Positions 9,124 to 17,746 of a stretch of 64,000 bases of DNA are shown here, in pieces; position 1 is the stretch's first letter; each line of letters starts with the position of its first letter. Origin of the DNA: an uncultured Eubacteriales bacterium (GTDB lineage: Bacteria; Bacillota; Clostridia; Oscillospirales; Butyricicoccaceae). A model generated the notes under the pieces. It was given only the letters and a program-made list of their open reading frames with translations. It was not told the origin of the DNA and did not search any database. The stretch covers positions 4,444 through 68,443 of the forward strand of contig CAJUIK010000003.1 of assembly GCA_910585875.1 (NCBI GenBank), read 5' to 3'. The translations under genes and the position numbers were made by a program.

Positions 9124-9352
9124 GAAACTTTTCCCCAGAAAATTTGTTGATTTTCTGGGCGCCCCTTTCTGATTTGATAGAGTTCCGGGAAAAGAATTCC
9201 CAGAAATCGCTTCGCCGGATTCCCGGCGTCCCGTCGGCGGGCCCTTGGCGCTCCGCGCTGGAAAATCATTCGATTTCCTGGGGACGAGGCCCCGGCCTCA
9301 AGCGCCGACGTCTCTGAACCAGCCGTGCGGATATGGGGTAGAGCTGTTTGGC

Positions 9353-9583
9353 CTACCCAAGCAAACCAGCGATTTGAATCAGCTGGATCAAACCGGGCAG
9401 GCCCAGCAGGGTCAGCACGACGCCCCGGAACAGATGGGCCTTTTTCCGATCTTCGGGCATTTCCTTCGCTCCATAGCGCCCATAGGCCCGGCCCTCGGCC
9501 AGATACCAGCTCAACTGGGGCCGAAACAGAAAAATCACACCGGAAATGAGAAACAACAAGCTGAGATAATCGAAAAAACTCAT
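9353..9583 (-). CDS. Small two-helix membrane protein (DUF6199-like)
   Basis: 76 residues with an N-terminal hydrophobic helix (about 6-21), a central polar segment (SWYLAEGRAYGR...EMPEDRKK) and a second helix (about 52-74). This layout resembles the DUF6199 family of small membrane proteins; assignment is by eye. Strong GGAGG seven bases before ATG 9583 and a near-consensus promoter upstream support a real gene. Function unknown. The 9124-9352 stretch beside it shows nothing I can identify. Confidence 0.68.
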   Translation of the reverse strand: MSFFDYLSLLFLISGVIFLFRPQLSWYLAEGRAYGRYGAKEMPEDRKKAHLFRGVVLTLLGLPGLIQLIQIAGLLG

Positions 9584-9636
9584 GATCTATCCCTCCATAA
9601 TTCATCTGTACCTGCGCGTCCTTTGAGCTTGAAGAT

Positions 9637-9665
9637 AGTATATCACACGGTTAAATGACTGTCAA
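9637..9665 (-). promoter_or_regulatory. Promoter of the small membrane protein
   Basis: On the minus strand: consensus TTGACA (9660-9665), 17-bp spacer, TATACT (9637-9642), about 50 bases before the start codon. Confidence 0.75.
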
Positions 9666-9703
9666 GAGAGATTTGATAACTTTTTAACAGGTTTGAAAGA
9701 CGT

Positions 9704-9741
9704 AAAAAAAGGCGCCCGGACCATTTAACATGGCCGGGCGC
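9704..9741 (-). terminator. Terminator of the Ca2+ ATPase gene
   Basis: On the minus strand GCGCCCGG and CCGGGCGC arms are followed by a seven-T run. Confidence 0.85.
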
Positions 9742-9749
9742 TGGGGGAT

Positions 9750-12455
9750 TCAGGCGGTTTCGGGCCGGGGGGCCGGCCATTTGCGTTTCAAGCGGCGCAG
9801 ACGGCGCAGGGCCAATTTGCGCAGCAGATCCGCCGGGACGACGGAAAAGGCCGCCAATATCGCCAGCAAAAAGTGTCGAGGCTCCAGGGGGCTGGCCCGG
9901 AACAAGCTGCCGCCGAAATAGACCAGAAGGCCCTGGATGGCGCTGACAAACAGCATGACGCCGGCAAATAAAGGATTGCTCCCCAGCCGGGCCCCCAGGT
10001 TGAGCCGGGGCGTCCGGGCGTTGAAGCTGTTGAAGATGCCGCAGAAGATGAAAAAGGTGAAAAAGACAGTGAGCAGATAGTCCGGGTTTTGATCAAAGCC
10101 CAGGGCTTGGCGGAAAAAGGGAAGAGTCAGCAGCGCCAGGCACAGGACGATGGTGAAGCCGCCCATATACAGGGCCTGCCCCAGCATTTCGCCGGTGAAA
10201 ATCGGCTCGTCCCGGCGCTTGGGCGGTTCTTCCATGGTTTCGGGCAGAGGCGGTTCGCCGGCATAGGCCAGGCCCGCCAGGGTGTCCATGATGATATTGA
10301 CCCACAGCATTTGCACCACAGTGATGGGAGCGTCGACGCCGAAAAAGGGCCCCAGAATGGAGACGCCCACGGCGCATAGGTTCATCGTCAGCTGGAAAAC
10401 GATGAATTTGCGAATGCTTTTGAAAATCGTACGGCCATAGAGGATGGCCCGAGTCAGGCTGGCGAAATTGTCGTCCAGAATGACGATGTCCCCCGCCTCT
10501 TTGGCCACCTCTGTGCCGCCGCCCATGGCAAAGCCCACGTCGGCCAGCTTCAGGGCCGGGGCGTCGTTGATGCCGTCGCCAGTCATGCCGGCTACCAGCC
10601 CCCTTTGTTGGGCTAGCCGCACCAGGCGGGATTTGTCCTGGGGCAGGGCCCGGGCCACCACCCGCAGCCGGGGGAGGAGATCGACGATTTGCTGGTCCGA
10701 AAGGGCGGCCAGCTGGTCGTGGGTCAGGGCCAAATCCTGAGGGTCTTTCAGCAGCCCGGCCTGGCGGGCGACGGCGGCGGCGGTATCCTTATTGTCGCCG
10801 GTGATCATCACCACCTGGATGCCGGCCCGGCGGGCCTGAGCCACGGCGGCGGGCGCCTGGGGACGCAGACCGTCTTGGATGCCCGCCAGACCCAATAGAG
10901 TCAGGTCCTTCAAGTCCCCTTTGGTTTCCACCGGCTTTTCGGCGTAGGCCAGAGCCAGGGCCCGGAAAGCGCCGGCGGTCATCCGCTCCCAAGCGGCCCG
11001 AGCGGCGCCGGCTCGGGGCAGAGGCTGGCGGCGGCCTGAAGCGTCCAGATAATGGGTGCAGGCGTTGAGAATCAGCTCGGGCGCGCCTTTGACAAGGCCC
11101 AAGGGACGGCCGTTTTGGCTGACTTGAGCGGTGGAGAATTTCAAGGCGCTGTCAAAGGCCACGGTCTGCCGGGCGGTCAGCTGCGGAATCTGGCCCATGC
11201 AGGGGGCGGCGAAGGCCAGCAGGGCCCGATCGGTGGCGTTGCCTCCCAGAGGCTTGCCCTGGGAGTCCAAAACAGCCTGGGTGTTCCGGGCGCAGTTGAG
11301 GCCTGTCAAGCGGAATAGCTCCGGCGCCTCCTGGGCCAGACGGCGGATATCGTCAAAAGACCGGCCGTCTCCCGTCACAAATTCCGCCACTGTCAGCTTG
11401 CCCTGGGTCAGCGTGCCGGTTTTGTCGGTAAAGAGAATGTTCAGGCTGCCCGAAGTCTCGATGCCCACCAGCTTGCGAACCAAAACCTTGTCCCGCAGCA
11501 TCCGCCGCATATTGGAAGAGAGCACCACCGTGATCATCATGGGCAGGCCTTCGGGGGCCGCCACTACCATCACTGTCACCGCCAGGGTGGCGGCGTGGAG
11601 CAGGCAGTCCAGCAAATGGGGAATATCCGCCGCCGCGGCCAGAATCAGAGCGGGAGAGCAATTGTTGTCCAGGACAAGGGCGTTGAATAAATCCGCTAAA
11701 CCCACCGCCAGAGCGGCCAGAAAGCCCAGCCGGCTCAAGGTATCCGCCAGCTTGGAAAGCCGCAGCTTCAGCGGGCTCTGGCGGGTTTCCTGCTGCATCT
11801 CCCGGGCCATGCCGCCGTAAAAGGTGGCGTCTCCCACTCGGAGCACCTGCATCATCCCCTGGCCCTGGCAGACGACGCTGCCCCGGAAGAGCTGGTTTTG
11901 GCGGGAAAAATCCCAGCCCTGCTCCCCGGGAGAGGCGCCGCCGGGCAGCTTTGAGGTTTCCCGGCTTTCGCCGTTGAGGGCGGATTGATCCACCGACAGC
12001 TTGCCTTGGGCCAATAAGCCGTCGGCGGGGATCCGTTCGCCCCCTTCCAGCAGGATCAGGTCGCCGACCACCGCTTCGTCTATGGGGATTTGTTGGATTT
12101 TTCCTCCTCGCAGCGCCCGGCAGCGGCCCCGGGCGGCCTCCTGCTGGAGCCGGAGGAAGGCGGATTCGCTGCCATACTCCGACAAGGTGGAGACAAAAGT
12201 GGCCAGAAACACCGCCAGAGCGATGCCCGCCGTCTCAAACCAGTTGGCCTGCCGAACGAGCAGCAACAGGTTGAGACACAGGGCGACCAGCAGGATTTTG
12301 ATGATTGGGTCGCCGAAGTTGGCCAGAAACTGGCTTCCAAAGGTCTTGCGCTTTTGTTGGGTCAACTGATTGCTTCCGTGCTTTTGCCGCGATCGTTCTA
12401 CGGCTTGGGGATCCAGCCCCTTGGCCGCAAAGGCCGATTCGTTCCGATAATCCAT
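9750..12455 (-). CDS. Calcium-translocating P-type ATPase, PMCA type
   Basis: 901 residues from ATG 12455, preceded by AAGGAG. Longer in-frame readings upstream lack a good ribosome site. Shows the P2 ATPase order: N-terminal cation domain, M1-M2, actuator loop with NGES, M4 with PEGLP, phosphorylation motif DKTGTLT, nucleotide domain with KGAPE, hinge TGDGINDAPALKLADVGFAMG, then six C-terminal helices. M6 has the N-x3-D pair (WVNIIMDTLAG) that forms calcium site II in PMCA-type pumps. It exports Ca2+ across the cytoplasmic membrane at the cost of ATP. No calmodulin-type tail. It has its own terminator. Substrate is assigned from motifs and is fairly secure. Confidence 0.92.
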   Translation of the reverse strand: MDYRNESAFAAKGLDPQAVERSRQKHGSNQLTQQKRKTFGSQFLANFGDPIIKILLVALCLNLLLLVRQANWFETAGIALAVFLATFVSTLSEYGSESAFLRLQQEAARGRCRALRGGKIQQIPIDEAVVGDLILLEGGERIPADGLLAQGKLSVDQSALNGESRETSKLPGGASPGEQGWDFSRQNQLFRGSVVCQGQGMMQVLRVGDATFYGGMAREMQQETRQSPLKLRLSKLADTLSRLGFLAALAVGLADLFNALVLDNNCSPALILAAAADIPHLLDCLLHAATLAVTVMVVAAPEGLPMMITVVLSSNMRRMLRDKVLVRKLVGIETSGSLNILFTDKTGTLTQGKLTVAEFVTGDGRSFDDIRRLAQEAPELFRLTGLNCARNTQAVLDSQGKPLGGNATDRALLAFAAPCMGQIPQLTARQTVAFDSALKFSTAQVSQNGRPLGLVKGAPELILNACTHYLDASGRRQPLPRAGAARAAWERMTAGAFRALALAYAEKPVETKGDLKDLTLLGLAGIQDGLRPQAPAAVAQARRAGIQVVMITGDNKDTAAAVARQAGLLKDPQDLALTHDQLAALSDQQIVDLLPRLRVVARALPQDKSRLVRLAQQRGLVAGMTGDGINDAPALKLADVGFAMGGGTEVAKEAGDIVILDDNFASLTRAILYGRTIFKSIRKFIVFQLTMNLCAVGVSILGPFFGVDAPITVVQMLWVNIIMDTLAGLAYAGEPPLPETMEEPPKRRDEPIFTGEMLGQALYMGGFTIVLCLALLTLPFFRQALGFDQNPDYLLTVFFTFFIFCGIFNSFNARTPRLNLGARLGSNPLFAGVMLFVSAIQGLLVYFGGSLFRASPLEPRHFLLAILAAFSVVPADLLRKLALRRLRRLKRKWPAPRPETA

Positions 12456-12545
12456 GTTGTTCCACTCCTTTTGTCTTGGACAAGTTCCGGGATACCCATC
12501 CATATGAAGGAGCGGCCTCCAATATGCGTCGGCCGGAAAGGGCGT

Positions 12546-12572
12546 AAAAAATCCCCCCGTTGTTTCGAGGGG
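12546..12572 (-). terminator. Terminator of the BlaI/M56 operon
   Basis: On the minus strand CCCCTCG and CGGGGGG arms, six-base loop, then ATTTTTT, 30 bases after the M56 stop. Confidence 0.8.
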
Positions 12573-12601
12573 AGGAGCCGGCCCTGAAAGCCTAGGCTCG
12601 G

Positions 12602-14551
12602 CTAACGGCTTTTCAGAAGGTTGAAATATTCCGTTCTGCCGTCCTGATAGGCCCGCTGGAGCAGGGTCTGCCACCGCTGGGTGGAAAAACGGCCGACGAT
12701 CAGAGAAAAGAATTCCAGGTCATAGGCGTCGTAGGCTTCCCAGGCCAGCAGGGTTTGTTGGCTGTCGGTCAGCCGGCTTTGCATCATGGAAAAGCGTAGG
12801 ACGTCCCGGTCCTCTCTGGCCTGGCGGCACATGGAAAGACGGCTTTGCGCGGCGAGGCTTTCAAACAGCGGCATAAAACAGCCGTAGCAGCTCTGTTCCG
12901 CGGCTTGGTCCGCCAGCTCATAGCGAAAATCTTCCTCCAGCAGCGGGGACAGTGGGTAGAGATAGCTGGCTTTCCGGTCCGCCATAGCCTGCTGGGCAAA
13001 CTGCCGCAGCGAGGCGGCGTCCAGCTCCAAAGAAGCCAGGGAAAAATAAGTCAAACGGTCTTCCCGATAGGCCCGCCAAGCCAGCTCCAGGATGACGTGA
13101 TCGGAGGCTTTGGGCAAGACGGCGCCAAAGGCTTCCTGAAAATCCTCTTCGTAAAAGCGCCAAGCCAATTGGTCGGCGTTTTCGTCAAAGGGGCCTTGCG
13201 CGGATTCCAACAGCGCCGCTTTGATCGAGCTGCCGGCCAGAGTTTTGTCCACTCCGTTGACAAGGGCGGCGTCATAGCGCCATTGGGCGCAGTCCGGGGC
13301 GAACGCCAGTGTGTAGCCCGACTGCCGCTGGGTTTCCCCTGCCTGCTCCGGGAAGGGGCAGGGGGAAAGGGTGAACAGATAATTGTTTTCATAGAAGAGA
13401 GCGGACTGCGACAGAGTGACGGCGGATTGGGGAGAAGCCGAAGCAGCCGCTTTGGGAGCCGCCGGCCCGGTGTAAACGCCGCCATACAGGGCCGCGCAGC
13501 AAAGGAGGGCAAAAACGGCGGCGCCCCGGATCCAGGCCCTTTTACCGCTTTGGCGGAAATGGACGACGGCTTCCAACCGCTCTTTGAGCAGACGGCCGTC
13601 GGCGCTGAGGGGCGCGGCCGCCGCAGGCAGAGGGGAGGAAGCGGAGAGCAGGGAAAAGCGCAGCAGCGCGTCGCCATAGGCCAGACGCTGGTCTGGATCC
13701 AGCCGAGCCAAGGCGTCCTCGTCGCAGGCCAGCTCGCAATCCTGCTGGGCCAGCCGAACCATCCAATAGACCAGGGGGTTAAACCAATGGACGCACAGAG
13801 CCAGCTGGAGCAGGGCTTTGCCGGCCAGATCCCGGCGTTTGTAGTGGGTCAGCTCGTGGAGCAAAGCCGCCTCCAGCTCCGCCGAAGACAGCGGCGCCGC
13901 CGGCAGCAGGACGCAGGGCCGGCCCAGCCGGGCCAGCAAAGGGGAATCCAGCTCCGGCGAGGCCCACAGCGCCACAGGATGCCGAATGGAAAGCCGTCGG
14001 CGGGCCTGCTCCAGGGTTTCCAGAGCCTGGGGCGGAGGCGGGATCAGCTGGGCGGCGGTCCGCCGGCAGAAGCGGCGATAAGCCCACAGGCGCAGGCCGG
14101 CGGAAAAGAGAAAGCCCGCCAGCCACAGGAAAATTAGAGCCGCCGGCGCCGCCTCCCGCCAGGGAGCGGGGGGCTTTGAAGGGGCGGGAGCTTGTTCCGC
14201 CGGTTCCGTCTTCTGCCGAGTCTCTGAGGCGAACGTATAGCCGGGGAATTGCAGGGAAAGGGGCGGATTTGACGGAAAGGAGCCTTCGGGTTGGCCTGGC
14301 AGAGTTTGTTCTGTCGGCGGGAGTTCCCCGCCGACCTGGGCCGGGGACTCGGCAGAGCGAAACAGCCAATTCATCAGATTGTTTTCCGGGGAAAAGGGCA
14401 GCAAAAGCCGCAGGGCTACAAACAGCCACAACAGGTATTGGAACCTCCGGCTGATTTTCTCCCGGAGCCGGGGGCGCAGGGCGGATACGAGCAGGATGAG
14501 CAGAGAGCAGGACAGGGAAAGAGAGGCCAGAATCTGGAGGAAGACCCTCAT
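12602..14551 (-). CDS. M56 (BlaR1/MecR1-like) metallopeptidase with C-terminal helical repeats
   Basis: 649 residues. Two N-terminal membrane helices, a third near residues 140-160, then the gluzincin site HELTHYKRRDL followed by ELACDEDAL, and a further helix near residue 345. These are the BlaR1 protease features: such proteins sense envelope stress and inactivate the partner BlaI repressor by proteolysis. The extracytoplasmic C-terminus has no SxxK penicillin-binding motif. The last 165 residues instead fall into six units of about 23-29 residues with the pattern LAxxAYxDxxxxYFxLL. Its ATG overlaps the blaI stop by four bases (ATGA), so the two are coupled. The signal sensed is unknown and unlikely to be a beta-lactam acyl-enzyme. 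Confidence 0.88.
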   Translation of the reverse strand: MRVFLQILASLSLSCSLLILLVSALRPRLREKISRRFQYLLWLFVALRLLLPFSPENNLMNWLFRSAESPAQVGGELPPTEQTLPGQPEGSFPSNPPLSLQFPGYTFASETRQKTEPAEQAPAPSKPPAPWREAAPAALIFLWLAGFLFSAGLRLWAYRRFCRRTAAQLIPPPPQALETLEQARRRLSIRHPVALWASPELDSPLLARLGRPCVLLPAAPLSSAELEAALLHELTHYKRRDLAGKALLQLALCVHWFNPLVYWMVRLAQQDCELACDEDALARLDPDQRLAYGDALLRFSLLSASSPLPAAAAPLSADGRLLKERLEAVVHFRQSGKRAWIRGAAVFALLCCAALYGGVYTGPAAPKAAASASPQSAVTLSQSALFYENNYLFTLSPCPFPEQAGETQRQSGYTLAFAPDCAQWRYDAALVNGVDKTLAGSSIKAALLESAQGPFDENADQLAWRFYEEDFQEAFGAVLPKASDHVILELAWRAYREDRLTYFSLASLELDAASLRQFAQQAMADRKASYLYPLSPLLEEDFRYELADQAAEQSCYGCFMPLFESLAAQSRLSMCRQAREDRDVLRFSMMQSRLTDSQQTLLAWEAYDAYDLEFFSLIVGRFSTQRWQTLLQRAYQDGRTEYFNLLKSR

Positions 14552-14931
14552 TGCCGGCGTTTTTCCTCCTGCCAGAATTGATGCAGCTCCGCCAAATCCT
14601 GCTGGGACAGGGAATCGGATTGCAGCAGGGAGGCCACCAACCCCTTGACGCTGCCCCGGTAGACTTTTTCCACCAGGGTTTGGGTTTGGGAAGCCTGATA
14701 GTCCCGCTGGCTCACTTGGACGATGTATTCATTGCGGCGGCCGAATTTTTCGGTGGAAAGCAAGCCCTTATCCGTCAACCTGGCCAAGAAGGTCAGCACC
14801 GTGTTTTTGTTCCAGGGGCTCCCCTGCTTTTCCAGAACTTCCATCACCTGGGCGAAGCGGGCTCGGCCTCCCAAGTCCCATAGGATGTGCATCAGCTGTA
14901 ATTCAGAATCGGAAACGGCGTGTATTTGCAA
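14548..14931 (-). CDS. BlaI/MecI/CopY family repressor
   Basis: 127 residues with a winged helix at about 5-70 (LMHILWDLGGRARFAQVMEV; NTVLTFLARLTDKGLL) and a C-terminal dimerisation helix region ending in HQFWQEEKRRQ. This matches BlaI-family repressors, which are released by a partner M56 protease, here encoded by the overlapping next gene. The region upstream has GACA-N5-TGTC between the -10 and -35, a possible operator though not the classic TACA/TGTA box. First gene of the operon. Confidence 0.9.
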   Translation of the reverse strand: MQIHAVSDSELQLMHILWDLGGRARFAQVMEVLEKQGSPWNKNTVLTFLARLTDKGLLSTEKFGRRNEYIVQVSQRDYQASQTQTLVEKVYRGSVKGLVASLLQSDSLSQQDLAELHQFWQEEKRRQ

Positions 14932-14964
14932 AACAATCCTCTCCTTTGAGCGGGGTATGGAACG

Positions 14965-14994
14965 ATTATATCATTGAGGGACAGGCGGTGTCAA
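14965..14994 (-). promoter_or_regulatory. Promoter of the blaI/M56 operon, with a possible operator
   Basis: On the minus strand: TTGACA (14989-14994), 18-bp spacer, TATAAT (14965-14970). A GACA-N5-TGTC dyad begins in the -35 box, so autorepression is plausible. Confidence 0.7.
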
Positions 14995-15015
14995 AAAAGA
15001 AATTCTGGCGCCGGC

Positions 15016-15618
15016 TTATAGCTCCAGACGCTGGCCCGGCTCTACCACTAACTTGCCCGGGGCAAGAAATTTCTCGGCGGCTTCGGCGTCAAAGAGCTTG
15101 CCGTCGTCGCTGGGGCAGGAGTGGATGGGAATCGTATGCCGAGCGCCGAGAAGCTCGGCGCAGCGGCCGGCCTCTTTGGGGCCCATGTTGTAAACGCCGT
15201 CGATGGGCAGCAGGGCGTAATCCAGCTTCATATCCCGCAGCAGGCCGGACATGGCCGGCGTTTCCGAGGTGTCCCCCGAGGCGTAAATCTTCAGGCCGTC
15301 CAGCTGGATGACAAAACCCACGCAGCAGGCCGGGTCGTGATTGGCGTTGGCGGCGGGCACAGCTTGGATTTGAATGTCCCCCAGGGAGAACTGGCCGTAT
15401 TGCCCCCCTTCCAGCGCCTCTTTCCAGGTGATTTGGGCGCAGCCCGGCTTGCGGGCGGGCAGGTCCGTCCGGTTGTGGTCGTAGTGGTCGTGGGTGACTA
15501 AAATCAGGTCGGCGGGCAGGTCGTAGCCCTGGCCGGCGAAGGGGTCCACATAGATCGCGCGGCCGTCCCGGCTCTCCAGCCGGAAGCTGCCGTGGCCTTG
15601 GTAAAGCAGATATGCCAT
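15016..15618 (-). CDS. MBL-fold metal-dependent hydrolase
   Basis: 200 residues with the metallo-beta-lactamase motif THDHYDH (about residues 42-48), a NHDP segment, the ASGDTSET metal-binding strand and a C-terminal HTIPIHS. This corresponds to the small UPF0173/UlaG-like branch of the MBL superfamily. Substrate not predictable. AAGGAG precedes ATG 15618. Single gene running leftward, divergent from GrpB. Confidence 0.87.
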   Translation of the reverse strand: MAYLLYQGHGSFRLESRDGRAIYVDPFAGQGYDLPADLILVTHDHYDHNRTDLPARKPGCAQITWKEALEGGQYGQFSLGDIQIQAVPAANANHDPACCVGFVIQLDGLKIYASGDTSETPAMSGLLRDMKLDYALLPIDGVYNMGPKEAGRCAELLGARHTIPIHSCPSDDGKLFDAEAAEKFLAPGKLVVEPGQRLEL

Positions 15619-15769
15619 CGTCGTTTTCTCCTTTTGATGAAATGAGTTGATTTTTGGTTTCGTCCCGCTGAAAACGTTCCTGCCAATCGTCCAGAACCCG
15701 GTTTTTAAGGCCGGATTGCGCGCGGCTGTTCGACGGGGCCTTCCTCCTGTTTCGGCCGGCCCCGCTCCC

Positions 15770-15799
15770 TTGACAGCCTGGGCAGCCGGGGATTATACT
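15770..15799 (+). promoter_or_regulatory. Promoter of the GrpB-to-ARH gene run
   Basis: TTGACA (15770-15775), 18-bp spacer, TATACT (15794-15799), 33 bases before the GTG start of grpB-like. It probably drives all four genes to 18700. Confidence 0.7.
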
Positions 15800-15831
15800 A
15801 ATACAATTCAACGGGAAAAGAGGGGGATTTT

Positions 15832-16416
15832 GTGGGCAAACGCTTGTCAGAGATGAGCCTGGAAGAGCTGTGGAGACTGTTTCCCATCCAGCTGACGCCC
15901 CATCAAAGCCGCTGGGCGGAGCAGTATCAAGAGGAAGAGGCGCGGCTTCTGGCTGTTTTGGGGCGGGATCAGGTCTGGCGGATCAGCCATATTGGCAGCA
16001 CGGCCGCGCCCGGTCTTTGGGCCAAACCCATTGTGGATATTTTGCTGGAAGCGGCGCCCGACGCCTGTTGGGCAGCGCTGAAAGAGGCGCTGCTGGAAAG
16101 TGGCTACCGCTGGATGAGCCAATCCGAAGGCAGGATGTCCTTCAATCGGGGATATACCGAAGAGGGGTTCGCCCAGCAGGTTTTTCATCTGCATCTGCGG
16201 CGGCCCGGCGACTGCGACGAGCTGTATTTTCTGGAGTATCTGCGCAAATTCCCCGAAGCCGCCAAGCAATACGAAGATTTGAAGCTGGGCCTTTGGAAAC
16301 AGTTTGAACACAACCGAGACGGCTATACCGCCGCCAAAACCGAATTGGTGGAACAATACACCCGGCAGGCCCGGCGGCTCTGGCCAGACCGGTATCAGCC
16401 GGAGCGGAATCGATGA
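15832..16416 (+). CDS. GrpB family (UPF0157) nucleotidyltransferase-fold protein
   Basis: 194 residues from a GTG start with AGAGGGGG upstream. Recognised by the GrpB signature (ISHIGSTAAPGLWAKPIVDI, with GS and KPxxDI as in nucleotidyltransferase folds) and the downstream HLHL and YTAAKTELV segments. Catalytic role of the family is uncertain. It heads a compact run with an unknown protein, a phosphoesterase and an ADP-ribosylglycohydrolase. Confidence 0.87.
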   Translation: MGKRLSEMSLEELWRLFPIQLTPHQSRWAEQYQEEEARLLAVLGRDQVWRISHIGSTAAPGLWAKPIVDILLEAAPDACWAALKEALLESGYRWMSQSEGRMSFNRGYTEEGFAQQVFHLHLRRPGDCDELYFLEYLRKFPEAAKQYEDLKLGLWKQFEHNRDGYTAAKTELVEQYTRQARRLWPDRYQPERNR

Positions 16417-16468
16417 AAAAAGAATAACACAGCGCCGGCCAAAAAGCAAACCGCAGGGGGGAAAGGCC

Positions 16469-16972
16469 ATGTATATCGCGGGCAACTATTGGAATCACTA
16501 CATCGGAGACACCGACGACAGCCTGACGCTGCTGGATTATCTGGCGGGCAAAGGCCAACAGGAAATTTCCATAAAGGAAATATTTTCCGAAACCGGCTTG
16601 GACAAGCTGAACGGCGATTTTCGCCGCAGTCACACGCCGCTGACAGCTCCGGCGGGAGGCGAAGCGGGGGAAGGCTATTATAGGGAGTTTTATTTTGCCA
16701 TTGATCTCGTCGTCGATTTGGCCGCGCTGCTGTTGGAATGCAAAGTCAGCGGCAGCCTGGACCTCAGCGAACTGGCGGGATATGATCTGCCGGCTTCGGG
16801 GCCTGTCGTCCTCACAGCCGCGCCAGAGGAGCAGGAATTGATCAGCCGGGCTCTGGAGGATTTTTCCTCGGCGCCCTTGGAATATGATTTGAGCGAACTG
16901 TGCCCGGAAGAAGCTTTGCTGGAAATGGCGGAGCTCTGCCGGCGGCTGCGGCAGGAACTATATGGAGAATAG
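16469..16972 (+). CDS. Hypothetical protein, 167 aa
   Basis: Starts at ATG 16469 after an AGGGGGG stretch; a longer in-frame reading overlaps grpB-like and is not favoured. I do not recognise a named domain. N-terminus MYIAGNYWNHYIGDTDD is polar and aromatic; residues about 70-115 are hydrophobic and helical (AIDLVVDLAALLLECKVSG); the C-terminus is acidic and helical. No signal peptide, so probably cytoplasmic. It ends nine bases before the phosphoesterase start, so it is surely co-transcribed with it. Confidence 0.75.
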   Translation: MYIAGNYWNHYIGDTDDSLTLLDYLAGKGQQEISIKEIFSETGLDKLNGDFRRSHTPLTAPAGGEAGEGYYREFYFAIDLVVDLAALLLECKVSGSLDLSELAGYDLPASGPVVLTAAPEEQELISRALEDFSSAPLEYDLSELCPEEALLEMAELCRRLRQELYGE

Positions 16973-16981
16973 GGGAGAAGC

Positions 16982-17734
16982 ATGGCGATTTTTCTCACAG
17001 GCGATACCCACGGGGATTTTTCCCGGCTGATGGAAGGGGTTTTTCCAGCGCTGGACCGGCTGACCAAAGAGGATTATGTCATGGTCTGCGGCGATTTCGG
17101 CGGCCTGTGGCAAGGGGGATCCCGGGAACGCAAGCGCTTGGACCGGCTGGACGCCCGGCCGTTTACCACCCTGTTTGTGGACGGCAACCACGAAAATTAT
17201 GATTTGCTGGCCCGTTGCTCTGTCGAGGAGTGGAAAGGGGGCTTGGTCCGGCGGGTCCGGCCCAGCGTGCTGCATTTGACCCGGGGCCAGATGTTTGAGT
17301 TGGACGGCAAAAAGATTTTCACCATGGGCGGCGCTCAAAGCCACGATATTCAGGACGGCGTTTTGGAGCGGAGCCAGCTGATGGAAGGGGATCTGGAGCG
17401 GCTGCGCCACGAGGGAGCCCGAGTGCGAGTCAACCATCTGACTTGGTGGCGGCAAGAGCTGCCCAGCCCAGAGGAATATCGCCAGGCCCGTCAGACGCTG
17501 GATCAAAACGGCTGGCAGGCGGATTATATCGTCACCCATTGCGCGCCCTCCGCCATCCAGCAGGCTTTGTTCCAAGAAGCATATCAACCGGATCATCTGA
17601 CGGATTTTCTGGAGGAAATACGGCAAAAATGCCGCTTTGAAACCTGGTTTTTCGGCCATTACCACCGGGACTGCGCCGCCGGGGACCGGTCTCAATACGT
17701 CCTGCTTTATGAGCGGATCATCGAACTGAAATAG
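16982..17734 (+). CDS. Calcineurin-like metallophosphoesterase
   Basis: 250 residues with the full set of phosphoesterase metal motifs in order: GDTHGD (residues 7-12), GDFGG, GNHEN, THCAPS and GHYHRD. These bind two metal ions for hydrolysis of phosphomono- or diesters. Cytoplasmic, no signal. Lies nine bases after the 167-aa gene and twelve before the ADP-ribosylglycohydrolase, which suggests a shared role in handling modified nucleotides or proteins (inference). Confidence 0.9.
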   Translation: MAIFLTGDTHGDFSRLMEGVFPALDRLTKEDYVMVCGDFGGLWQGGSRERKRLDRLDARPFTTLFVDGNHENYDLLARCSVEEWKGGLVRRVRPSVLHLTRGQMFELDGKKIFTMGGAQSHDIQDGVLERSQLMEGDLERLRHEGARVRVNHLTWWRQELPSPEEYRQARQTLDQNGWQADYIVTHCAPSAIQQALFQEAYQPDHLTDFLEEIRQKCRFETWFFGHYHRDCAAGDRSQYVLLYERIIELK

Positions 17735-17746
17735 GGGGAGGACAAT

